From NCBI GenBank assembly GCA_029216955.1, contig JANAVB010031417.1:23007917-23071916 (forward strand): DNA of 64,000 nt, in the 5' to 3' direction. The notes below the pieces were generated by a model, which searched no databases, had not been told where the DNA came from, and worked only from the letters and a program-made list of their open reading frames with translations. This DNA is from Iris pallida. Taxonomy: Eukaryota > Streptophyta > Magnoliopsida > Asparagales > Iridaceae. Position 1 is the first letter of the stretch. Each line of letters begins with the position of its first letter. Below, piece by piece: positions 49,131-60,777 of this stretch. The position numbers were made by a program, and so were the translations under genes.

Positions 49131-50492
49131 TAATATAACCGTGTGTGTATACACGTATACTTCAAATACTAGAAATATTACTAATTTTTTGGTATAATAC
49201 TTTCTTGCCTATTTTTTTATTATGTATGGATAAAAATGTCACCAACTAATTCAAATTTTTATACTAATTTAAAACTGTTGTAACCTCCCACCCCTTTTTT
49301 CTTTCATTGAAATTGCACACACACCACTTGTTTCCCAACCTCTAATATCACTATCATAGTCGAGTGTTCTGAATCGTAAATGGATGAGATGAAAAAATTA
49401 CTTCAAATAATGTATGAAAGCGCTATTAGTCAACAGTAAATCTATTTTCCTAATGGTTTTGAAAAAATGGCTTTTATCTTTTCATACAATATTGAAATTC
49501 TGATAAATGACTCATCTAATTAAGTATCTTTTAATAATTTTGAAAAATATTTTCTAAGTTCTTATAGGTACTGGGTACGTGAGATATTTAAGAGAGTATT
49601 TCAAAGAAGTACAGGTATATTTACAATCACAATTTTTTTTAGGAAAAAAATATTATTCGATGAAATTGTAATACAAATGTTTAAATGTATACTTGTCCAT
49701 ATAAAAAATTTGAACATCGAATGGTTGAATTCTCTGGGTTAAATAAAACTTCGGTATCTCATGTTTTAAAGTTGCTAGTAAAAAATATGTTATAGATATG
49801 ATTTGAATATATTTTAATTAGATTAGATATGTTTATATTTTTATTAGAATTTATTATAGATATCTTTATATTTTAATTAAAATTTGTTATAGATATATGT
49901 CCAGTTAGTTAGATAATATTAGATAATTAAACTATTAGTTATAATTTATTTATTTATTTATTTATTATTAATTTATAATTACTTAGTTTTCTTAATTTTG
50001 GTGATTTGAGAATATACTTAGATGGTTCATTTTCAGGAGTTTCAAGTTGTCTTTTATCTCTACTACTATAATGTTGTAGGAAATTAAAATTTCAAAGAAA
50101 CTTTACCGCTTATGTAGCTCTTCACGTATCAAGAAAAGAGATAAAAATTCTAAAATCTTTATAACAACCTCACCATATTATAACAAATCCTAAAATATAT
50201 TCAATATTCAAATTATATTTAAATTAGGTACATGATATTGTCTAACTAAATACATCAAAATTTTAAAAATATACTATATATTCATAACAAATCCAAATTA
50301 AAATAGATTCAAATTATATTTAAAATATTTAAATATAGTGTAATTTTTTTAACAATGTTATAGATTTTATCGTATATGCAACGCATTTGACGTTAATAGT
50401 AGAGACATGGTTGTTGTATGAGAAGATATAATGAGATATTTTTGTCATAACTGTATTGGTATTTGAAAGATATCATTGACATTCTGAACGGG

Positions 50493-50496
<4 letters not shown>
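49131..50496. other. Very AT-rich intergenic DNA
   Basis: No gene and no repeat ends seen. Short direct repeats such as TTAGATATGTTTATATTTT-like words occur at 49820-49890. Confidence 0.5.
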
Positions 50497-50565
<69 letters not shown>

Positions 50566-50571
50566 TGAACG

Positions 50572-50653
<82 letters not shown>
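50497..50653. repeat. Two (TA)n blocks separated by TTCTGAACGGGG
   Basis: TA runs at about 50497-50562 and 50575-50653, each preceded by ATTCTGAACGGGGA (or without the first A), so the composite unit itself is duplicated. The second run abuts the left end of the MULE. Confidence 0.9.
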
Positions 50654-50656
<3 letters not shown>

Positions 50657-51001
50657 GGTAAAATTTATGAAATGTCCAAAAATTTAAAAAGTTTTATGAA
50701 AAACCCACCCCAAAATAAACTTTCATCGCGTGCCCAGCATTAACTTAAAAATTAAAAAAGGGCACGGCATGACCCTTTTGCCCTTCTAATTTATTAAGAA
50801 TATCAACAAACCCAGCAAGTTTTATGAAAAACGGTTCGATTCCAGAAGCTTGAGAATTAAATACAAAACCAAACGTCTCTTCAAAAAAGTGTCTCTATCG
50901 CTCCCTCCTCTTCCATACTCTGTTCGGTTGCGATTTTAGGTCATCTCCTCCAAAAATCTTAGAAATTTCTTACAAGAAATCGCCAGCGAATCTCCATCAC
51001 A

Positions 51002-54000
51002 ATGTCGCAATCATCAGCAATGGATGTAGACCAAGTTAGAGAAGAAGGAGAAGAAGTAGTTGCTGGAAAACAAACGAAAGGAGGGAAGAAAGTTAAGAGG
51101 GTTGCTCGTAAACCAACCGCTCCAAAAGAAAAAGTAGTGCAAGAACCAGTAGAAGAACAGGAACAAGAAGCAACACGGGAGGAAGAAGAAGATCAAGAAG
51201 AAGAGAAGAAAAAAGGTAAAACTTTGAGACCTGTTCATTCTCCGTCTATTTTGACGCGGCAAATGAAAATGATCATTCTCCGTCTATAAAATACACGGAG
51301 GATGCCATTTCTGTGTCATTTGAACTAGAAATGACCATTCTCCGTCTATTTTGAGACGGAGAATGGCGTTCTCCGTCTATTCTCCGTCTATTTTGAGACG
51401 GAGAATGACATTCTCCGCCTAATATGAGACGGAGAATGGCATTCTCCGTATTAAAACACGCGGAGAATGGCATTCTCCTTGTAATTTGACCCAGAGAATG
51501 ACATTCTCCGCCTTATTGAGACGGAGAATGACATTCTCCGTCTTTTTTTAGACGGAGAATGACATTCTCTCTTTAATTTGACCCGGAGAATGATATTCTC
51601 CGCCTAATATGAGACGGAGAATGGCATTCTCCGTATTAAAACACGCGGAGAATGGCATTCTCCTTGTAATTTGACCCAGAGAATGGGCATTCTCCGCCTT
51701 ATTGAGACGGAGAATGTCATTCTCTGGGTCATAATAATGGGAGAATGCCATTCCCCGTGTTAAAACAAAACGGAGAATGACATTCTCCGTCTTTTTTAGA
51801 CGGAGAATGACATTCTCTCTTTAATTTGACCCGGAAAATGATATTCTCCGCCTAATATGAGACGGAGAATGGCATTCTCCGTATTAAAACACGCGGAGAA
51901 TGGCATTCTCCTTGTAATTTGACCCAGAGAATGGACATTCTCCGCCTTATTGAGACGGAGAATGTCATTCTCTGGGTCATAATAATGGGAGAATGCCATT
52001 CCCCGTGTTAAAACAAAACGGAGAATGACATTCTCCGTCTTTTTTAGACGGAGAATGACATTCTCTCTTTAATTTGACCCGGAGAATGATATTCTCCGCC
52101 TAATATGAGACGGAGAATGGCATTCTCCGTATTAAAACACGCGGAGAATGGCATTCTCCTTGTAATTTGACCCAGAGAATGGGCATTCTCCGCCTTATTG
52201 AGACGGAGAATGTCATTCTCTGGGTCATAATAAAGGAAGAATACCATTCCCCGTGTTAAAACAAAACGGAGAATGACATTCTCCGTCTATTTTTAGACGG
52301 AGAATGACATTCTCCGTCTATTTTAAAGCGGAGAATGGCATTCTCTCTTTAATTTGATCTAAAGAACGAGCATTCTCCGCCTAATATGAGACGGAGAATG
52401 GCATTCTCCGCCTTACTTAGACGGAGAATGCTCATTCTCTGGGACAAAATAAAGGGAGAATGTCATTCTGCTTGTATTTTGACCTAGACAATGTGCATTC
52501 TCCGTCTTTCTGAAGCGGAGAATGAGCATTCTCTGTGTTGCTAACGCGGAGAATGCCATTCCCCGTGTTAATACAAAACGGAGAATGTCATTCGCCGTGT
52601 CAAAATAGACGGAGAATGATATTCTCCGTCTATTTTGACACGGAGAATGGCATTCTCCGTTTGAATACAAAACGGAGAATGCTCATTCTCCTTCTATTTT
52701 GACACGGAGAATGTCATTCTCCGTCTAATATTAGACGGAGAATGACTTTCTCTTTATTATAATAAAGAAGAATGTTGACGTAAACCTAATTGTTGTTGTT
52801 TTTAGGAAAAAAAACTGTCAAGAACAGAGATGAAAGACTTTTCCGTGCAACATTCACCCCAGTACTCTCTCTCATGGATGAGGTGAAGGAAAAGTTTCAC
52901 CATTTGCCTGAAGCAGTTGTCGAAAGCTTGAAGAATGTAGGATTCTACGACTTCGTTGATGTATTCTACAGATCTAAGGTGAAAAAATCAGAACTATCTA
53001 AAGTCACCCAAGGTCTGGAGAAGTTGATGGGGACTTATTTGGAAGAAGATGGAATTGGATATTTCCAATTGAGCAGCAGTGTCAAAGTAGCACCAACTGC
53101 TGATGAGATGGCAACCATTTTCGGTCTGCCAATGAATGATGACACTGAAGTTGATGAGAAGTATTTGAAGATCATCACTGAGAAGCAGAAGACCCCCCAC
53201 CAGCAGACTCATTCAGCATGTCTACAAAACACTTCACAAGATTGCTGAAAAATTCCAAGGGCAAAAATGCTGAAGTCTCAAATGCAGAGGTTAGGAAAAG
53301 GATATTAGAGCTGCTGGGGGGCGAAAATGCAAGTCCCGATGAGGTGGCCAAGTTAATAGTATTCAACTTGTGCCAAACAGCATTCTTCACCAGAATGGGG
53401 GGGTCGAACTTGCCATACAAGTTCTTCGCTCTGGTGGAGAGCACAGATGTTATAAAAGCATCTGTTGGCCTCGGATTATACTGGGGTACGTTATGGACAG
53501 CATAAAGAGGGCTGTCACAAAATCTGAAGATGGTGATGTTGATATATCGTACAAGAAGATTGAAGGTTGTACGATATACTTCTTGTATTGGTTTGCAGAG
53601 CACAGCCGACTGGTAGAGAGGAAGTGCAAACCAACAGTCGCATCTCCAAGATTCTGCACATGGGATGGGAATAGTATCTCAATATTCCTAAAAAATGAAT
53701 ATCAAGGTGCTAAAATGGATTCGGATTTGATATTCAAGGATATTGTTGCATTGAATGTTGATGAACTTGAAGAAGTCCAAGCAGAGCAGCAATATATACA
53801 TGGTGGAGATAATTTTGTTGATGAAGAAGAAGCTCAAGCTGAAGCTCAAGCACCAGCACCCTCTACAGCTGACAATGTAGATTTGTTGCGTGTCTTGCAG
53901 GAGAAATCTCAGCTTATCGCTGAGAATGAGCAACTCCAGGAAAGAGCCCAGCAACTAGCGGCAGATGTAGCCCAACATCGTGCTGTGGGGCTCGTTGCTG

Positions 54001-56341
54001 ATGGCTTGGAGAAGGAGTTAGACTCTTTAAGGAACGAGAAATCGCTCCTTATTGATGATAACAAGAAACTCCTTAAGCGAGTTGAGGAACTGGAGGCACA
54101 GGGGTCGGAACTAGACTCCCTGAGAAAGCAGAAGTCTGAGCTTACTGCTGATAATGAGAAGCTTCGTCAACATGTTGAGGAGCTACTTCTAAAAGGTAAG
54201 ATTTTATATTTTTTGTCTATTTTAATCTGTAATTACATGTATCTAACAAGGAGAATGACCATTCTCCGTGTCAAAGTACACGGAGAATGAAGTTTTCTGT
54301 TTGTTTTGACCTATAAAATGTCATTCTCCGTTATAAAATAGTATTGAAACACACTTAGAATGACATTCTCCGTCTATTTTGACACGGAGAATGGCATTCT
54401 CCGCTAGTATTTTCACACGGAGAATGACATTTTCTGTATTTTAACATAGAAATGACCATTCTCTGTATGTTTTGACACGGAGAATGACATTCTCCGTCTA
54501 ATATTAGACGGAGAATGTCATTCTCCGTCTAAATTGAAACGGAGAATGCTCATTATCCGTCTATTTGGAAACGGAGAATGACATTCTCCGTCTGTTTTGA
54601 CACGGAGAATGACATTCTCCGTCTAAATTGACACGGAGAATGACATTGTTTTTAAAAAGAAGATTATATAATATTGACATCATACCTCTTGTTGTTGTTT
54701 GTTTTTTATATCAGTGAAAATGACAGAGGATCTGAAAAAGAAGAATGAAAAGCTAACTAATGATAATAACAGACTTCTAGAGGAAGTTGCCTCGTTGAAT
54801 GACGAAGTCAAGAATAAGAACGATACAATCGTTAACCTTGAAGCAATGGCTAGAGCAATGGAAAGAGGGGATACTCAAGCAGTTCCCCAGAAGCATTACA
54901 CAAGATCAAATGTACCTGCTGGAACTAAAAATCAATCAAATGCTGCAGATGAGGATGATTTTACTACATTGCAAAAGAAGAAAACATCCGATGCTACAAC
55001 AACTAAGAAGGCAGGTCCTGGTCGGAAAAGAAAAGCTCCTTCCAGTCCCAGAAAGAAAGTAGATCCAGCTGGGAAAAAAAAAGCTCCTTCCAGCCCAAAG
55101 AAGGTCGACAATAAAAAGGAGATGTCAGCTCCTGAAGAACTTGAGGAAGAATCTCCTCAAACAGCAAAGCTTGTTAGAGATGGGAAAATGCTGATGCAAT
55201 GTCCGAAGCTCAGACTTTGGAACGTTGCAGACGATGAGCTGAAGCAAGTATACAGGAGCATCGTATACACAAGAAGGATGTCTCCAACGTAAGTATTCTA
55301 AACTTGAACCAATTTCTGTTTAGAATACTTATGTATATATGTACTTTCCAAGTGCAATGATCATTCTCTATTGGAGTTATTTTTTATGCAATTTTATCAT
55401 TAGCCTATATTATTATCATAATCGAAACTAAATTTATGTGCAGTGATTTTGTATATATGTACTTTCCAAGTGCTCCAGAAGAGTGTAAAATAAGAAGAAG
55501 AAATAATGATGTCAGCATGTTGTTAAGTGCTAAAGATTTTCAAGACATAATAAATGAGGCGGATATAGAAGCCGGTATTATGAACTACCTAATAAAGCTT
55601 ATGAACGACGTTCAAGCCGAATTAAGGCAGAACATTCAGTCAAGCTCGCAGGGTGCACAATGCAAATGGTTTGCAATCATGATGCCCCATTCATTGGTAA
55701 GAATCGAAACTGAAAAATAAATATTAATGTGTACAGCTACTAATAGTATTGTAAAAAACTAACTCATGATATTATTTTTTGTTTTTTTTTCTTCTGGAAA
55801 ACAGGGTACTGCCCGGTATGTCGATGAAAAAGATCCAACAGAAGGAGCATTGTACAATTTCAAAGTTGATATAGAAGATTTTATCATGGAGCTGGAAGAT
55901 GACGTTGAATGGCTATTCGTGCCACTCTTCCGCGTGGAGAATAAACACTATACGCTTCTGGCATTCAACTTCAGCTCCTATGTTTGGACGCACTACAACT
56001 CATTGCGGAAAAACACGGGCGAGAAGGGAATCGAGGATGCAGTATACATGAAGAATAAAATTGAGCCAATTATAATAAAGAAGATTGCATTGATGAGGAG
56101 TAAAAGCCCAGCAATCTCGGAATATGAAACAACAGAGCTCAAGGTTTGCAAAGAATGTCCACAGCAACTAACACCCAGCTGCCTTCTGTATGTTTCATAT
56201 TATATTGAAAAGTTGTCGAGATATCTATTTGATTTACGGAAGAAAACAAACAAAGAAGTTCACAATACTATTGTAAAGAGAAGGCTAGATTTGGCTAAGG
56301 CTTTGCTTATGAGTAAATGTGCAATTCCTTTTGTAAAATGA
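51002..56341 (+). CDS. MULE-carried gene with C-terminal Ulp1-like (C48) peptidase domain, two apparent frameshifts
   Basis: Exons by GT-AG: 51002-51215, 52806-54195, 54715-55288, 55444-55696, 55805-56341. The N-terminus is acidic and basic (QEATREEEEDQEEEKKK). Exon 2 gives a globular region (EVKEKFHHLPEAVVESLKNV; TADEMATIFGLPMNDDTEVD) and long coiled coils (LLIDDNKKLLKRVEELEAQG). Exon 3 has more coiled coil and Lys/Pro repeats (KRKAPSSPRKK). Exons 4-5 carry the peptidase-like part: HYTLLAFNF (His), WTHYNSL (Asn where Ulp1 proteins usually have Asp), CPQQ (Gln), TPSCLLYVSYYIEKL (Cys). The known family cleaves SUMO from targets. Two single-base shifts, both needing one more base, lie at a C6 run (53193-53198) and a G4 run (53483-53486). 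They may be real lesions or homopolymer errors; all other junctions keep frame. Confidence 0.75.
51236..52752. repeat. 31-bp palindromic satellite, array A, intron 1 of the Ulp1-like gene
   Basis: The monomer is ~31 bp with core GGAGAATGNCATTCTCC, joined by AT-rich linkers ending in GACGG / CCGTC. Blocks starting at 51548, 51796 and 52044 are near-identical and exactly 248 bp apart, a higher-order repeat of eight monomers. The array starts ~20 bp after the donor (51216) and ends ~50 bp before the acceptor (52805). ORFs reading through it (RRMPFSACFNTENAILRL) are by-products of the repeat. Confidence 0.95.
54249..54646. repeat. 31-bp palindromic satellite, array B, intron 2 of the Ulp1-like gene
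   Basis: About a dozen monomers of the GGAGAATGNCATTCTCC type, more diverged at the left edge (GAATGAAGTTTTCTG) and cleaner at the right. Confined between the donor at 54196 and the acceptor at 54714. A single degenerate monomer (GATCATTCTCTATTGGAG, ~55357) lies in the next intron. Confidence 0.92.
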
Positions 56342-58276
56342 CAATGTAAATTGGAACAAATTCATTGTATATATTCTGTTTGTCAGGTTTCTTTTGTAAT
56401 GTATTTGTTTTCCTTTGTATTGAAATTCAATTTTTCGACTAATTTACATTGTTCTATATATGTAAATCTGTTGTTTGATTCAAACCTATAATGTCATTAT
56501 CTGTGTTAATACAAACCTATAATGTGTGCATTTGGAACTTAGAAATGGCCATTCTCCGTTTCATATGAGACGGAGAATGTCATTCTCTGGGTCAAAAGAG
56601 ACGGAGAATGCCATTCTCCTTGTATTTTGACCTAGAGAATGAGCATTCTCCGTCTTACTAACGCGGAGAATGGCATTCTCCGTTTTAAAACACGCGGAGA
56701 ATGGTTATTCTCTTCTATTTTTGACTTATAATTGGCCATTGTCCGTCTTAGGGAGGCGGAGAATGCCATTCTCCGTTTCGTATGAGACGGAGAATGTCAT
56801 TCTCCGGGTCAAAAGAGACGGAGAATGCCATTCTCCTCGTATTTTGACCTAGAGAATGAGCATTCTCCGTCTTACTAACGCGGAGAATGGCATTCTCCGT
56901 TTTAAAACACGCGGAGAATGGTTATTCTCTTCTATTTTTGACTTATAATTGGCCATTGTCTGTCTTAGGGAGGCGGAGAATGCCATTCTCTGTTTCGTAC
57001 GAGACGGAGAATGTCATTCTCCGGGTCAAAAGAGACGGAGAATGCCATTCTCCTTGTATTTGGACATAGAGAATGAGCATTCTCCGTCTTACTGACGCGG
57101 AGAATGGCATTCTCCGTTTTAAAACACGCGGAGAATGGTTATTCTCTTCTATTTTTGACTTATAATTGGCCATTCTCCGTCTTAGGGAGGCGGAGAATGC
57201 CATTCTCCGTTTCGTAAGAGACGGAGAATGTCATTCTCCGGGTCAAAAGAGACGGAGAATGCCATTCTCCTTGTATTTGGACATAGAGAATGAGCATTCT
57301 CCGTCTTACTGACGCGAAGAATGGCATTCTCCGTTTTAAAACACGCGGAGAATGATTATTCTTTGTAATTTTGACCTAGAAAGCAACATTATCCGTCTTA
57401 GGGAGGCGGAGAATGCCATTCTCCGTTTCGTATGAGACGGAGAATGTCATTCTCTGGGTCAAAAGAGACGGAGAATGCCATTCTCCTTGTATTTGGACAT
57501 AGAGAATGAGCATTCTCCGTCTTACTGACGCGGAGAATGGCATTCTCCGTTTTAAAACACGCGGAGAATGGTTATTCTCCTTCTATTTTTGACTATAACT
57601 GGCCATTCTCCGTCTTAGGGAGGCGGAGAATGCCATTCTCCGTTTCGTAAGAGACGGAGAATGTCATTCTCCGGGTCAAAAGAGACGGAGAATGCCATTC
57701 TCCTTGTATTTGGACATAGAGAATGAGCATTCTCCGTCTTACTGACGCGGAGAATGGCATTCTCCGTTTTAAAACACGCGGAGAATGATTATTCTTTGTA
57801 ATTTTGACCTAGAAAGCAACATTATCCGTCTTAGGGAGGCGGAGAATGCCATTCTCCGTTTCGTATGAGACGGAGAATGTCATTCTCCGGGTCAAAATAG
57901 ACGGAGAATGTCATTCTACTTGTATTTTGACATAGAGAATGAGCATTCTCCGTCTTACTGACGCGGAGAATGTCATTCTCCGTTTTAAAACACGCGGAGA
58001 ATGATTATTCTTTGTATTTTTGACTTATAAATAGCCATTCTCCGTGTATCTAAAACGGAGAATGATTATTCTCCGTGTTAAAACACACGGAGAATGGTCA
58101 TTCAATACATTATAAAGTCAGAGAGTATAAAGGATAATAAGTTCTTATGCTGTTAATATTTATGTGAAACATCAAATACACAGAGTTCAAACTATTACCA
58201 TTGATATCAAAAAAGTAAGATATGTATTCAAAAAACAATTTCCAGTTATATAAAAGAAGGGATATATGTGTATGTA
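56342..58276. repeat. Convergent intergenic spacer of the MULE, filled by satellite array C (56547-58106)
   Basis: About fifty monomers. The marker word CGTTTTAAAACACGCG begins at 56681, 56898, 57115, 57332, 57548, 57767 and 57981 (the third and others with small variants), spacing 214-219 bp. This is seven copies of a 217-bp higher-order unit, that is seven 31-bp monomers. Array C lies between the stop codons of the two genes, so read-through from either side would transcribe it. Both genes' polyadenylation signals must lie in or beside it. Confidence 0.93.
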
Positions 58277-60777
58277 TTAACGAGGGGGCGCTGCCCCCTG
58301 GACCACCGTAGCAGCACGTGGAGGCAGAGGACAAGTGCTCCGATTGTGATTGCATAATTCAAAACAATTCTGGCACCTTATCTTTCTCTTCTCTTTTCCC
58401 TTGTTCTCATATTTGCTCTTGTAACGGTCCGCTTTTGGTCGTCCAGGACCCCGTTTCGGAACAGGGGGTAGAACAACATCAGTGGGATTATTTTCAAACT
58501 GTTTTTCGCAATCTGGAACTGGACGAATGGCACATGAATATAACTTCTGGTAATAATCTGATGTCCAATACAGCTCCACAAAGTCGTAAACAGATTTATC
58601 TGAACCAACTCTGATGCATTGTATTGCATGGCTGCATGGGAATCCATATACCTTCCATCTACGACAACTACAATGACAATCAAGAAGATTCACCATGTGG
58701 GAGGAAGTATCTGCGATCACCTCAAATTCAAAATCACCGGACCGATATACCCTATAACACATGCCATCATCTGTAAGCTGCTTCAGCATATCCTCAGCGT
58801 ATGGAGTCAATTTGCTATTCAAAAAAATTGCATCCTTGTGGCGATCCGAAATCATCTTCATCATCTTCACACGGATGACATTTACAAGTGCTGAAATAGG
58901 CATTTTCTTCTCAGCCTTTATCCATGCATTGAATGACTCTGCACAACTAGAAGCAACCTCACCGTATCTACATCCCGGGAAGAATGCGTTTGACCAGTGT
59001 TCAGGTTTTTGTTTATTCATCCAATTCACAACATGACCACAATTCAGATCATAAATCTTCTTGATTGCTTGTCTATACCCACCTTTATACAGAAAAACAA
59101 ATAAGTAATAAAGAATCAGGTCAATTCACAAAATTATGAAAAAAAAAGTGCATTCTCATAAGGATAATGGTCATTCTCCGTCCAAAATCTAACGGAGAAT
59201 GACATTCTCCGTTCTATGTAGGACGGAGAATGGCCATTCTCCGTTTTAAAACACACGGATAATGACTATTCTCCGTCTTACTGACGCGGAGAATGGTCAT
59301 TTTCCTTGTTAAATTAAGGGAAAATGCATAGAAAATGTGCATATATCTGTCTCATTAACACACCTGGAGTTAGAGCATATACTGCTTGCCTCCAAGCTTC
59401 AAGTACATGCGGATACACTCTTTCATTTCCTTTCTCTTTCAGCGGTATGTTATTCTTCATGTGATAATAGCAATAGCTATGATAATCATTAGGAAACACT
59501 TTAGGGACTTCAGAAACTAGACCGGTGCCTTGATCCGAAAGAAAAACAATACGCCTACTACATCCAACAACATTCTTTAGATTTCTAAGGAACCATTCCC
59601 AATTGTCGCCATCTTCGCCTGAGACTATACCGTATGCAATAGGGTAGAACTGTTGGTTACCATTCTTCGCTGTAGCAGACATCAAACAACCTCTAAACCT
59701 CCCTGTAAGGAAAGTGGCATCCAAATATAGCATCGGACGACAATATTGAAAGCCTTCTACGCAAGCCCCATATGAAAGAAAAAGCCGCTCAAACCTCATT
59801 GATGAATCATCTTTCTGGAAGTCGATAACGGAACCATTATTGGTTTCCTTTACCTTGTTCACATACCAACACAAGTCACTGTAAGATCTAACATCATCTC
59901 CGTACATTTCCTGGTGCACCAGCCTAATTCCGTGGTATGCCTGTCCATATGTAACAGATAAGCCGTAGTCGACCTTGAAATCATCGACAACAGATTTTGC
60001 GGACTTTTTAGGATGCATCCGAACAATGTCACTAACCAAACTTTTCACAAACTTTGCTGGAACAACCAGATTACCTTTATCCATATAGCCAGCTCCACAA
60101 TTATGTTCTCCCACATACCTCCTCACCTCAAAAATTTGATTATCTTTCGAAATAGATATAGCATGGAAGCTCCACAAACAAGCATGTGTCTTGTAATTCT
60201 TGCAACAAACAGTATACCTCCCCGGCTCAGATTTCAAAATGTGGAATGGATGACGAGATTCAAAACAAACCTTTCTAACAGCATTCCTAACTTCTTCAAC
60301 ACCATTTAGAAAAATCTGACCAACACCAGTAATTGATCCAGGCCACATATCTGATTTCCTCTTCTTCACTGTCTCAGTTGAGCCCTCATAAAATTGTACT
60401 ACTCGTTTGTCCTTTACAGTAGGAGAACATCTACTCAAAGAACTAGAAGAGGAAGACGAAGGTCTCATATGAAAGCTTTGACAAGGAAAAGATGTTGATG
60501 AAGAACATGGAGAGTGTATTTGCTCCACATATAGATCAAAACTCACATCATGAGTACCATTAAAACCACCAACCAATGAGCGAAGCCAAAAATCACTTTC
60601 AACATACAGTTCAGTCCCATCAGAGTGCAAAAACCTGAAACGGAAGGAAAGTGGATCCAAGGAACTCCATCGATCGCACACTTTATTCTTTAAAAAATCC
60701 ACGGTACTTTCATGTGTGACACGGCAGAAAACTATGTCTCCCTTGAAACAAATGTTAACTAAACAACTTGATTCCAT
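58277..60777 (-). CDS. MULE transposase (MURA type), apparently intact, 739 aa, two exons
   Basis: Exon 1, 60777-59364, starts MESSCLVNICFKGDIVF. It has an N-terminal region often seen in plant MULE proteins, a Ser-rich linker, a DBD_Tnp_Mut-like domain (FHILKSEPGRYTVCCKNYKT, then RRYVGEHNCG), and the MULE catalytic domain beginning LYLDATFLTGRFRG and continuing VFLSDQGTGL. A 281-bp intron (donor GTGTGT at 59363, acceptor AAAG at 59083) holds satellite array D. Exon 2, 59082-58277, has SSCAESFNAWI (probable catalytic Glu), a SWIM zinc finger (CHCSCRRWKVYGFPCSH) and a C-terminal zinc knuckle (CQNCFELCNHNRSTC), ending at TAA 58277-58279. The exons sum to 2220 nt with no stop or frameshift. The family cuts and joins element ends. 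Confidence 0.9.
59161..59330. repeat. 31-bp palindromic satellite, array D, transposase intron
   Basis: Five or so monomers (GGTCATTCTCCGTCC, ACGGAGAATGACATTCTCC, GACGGAGAATGGCCATTCTC) within the only intron of the transposase gene; none in either exon. Confidence 0.92.

Noticed and set aside
51236..52752. Evenly spaced palindromic repeats resembling a CRISPR array, and the many 60-90-aa ORFs across them
   Set aside because: The spacers are themselves repeats, period 31 bp, the host is a plant, and there are no cas genes. The ORFs exist only because the repeat has no stops in some frames.
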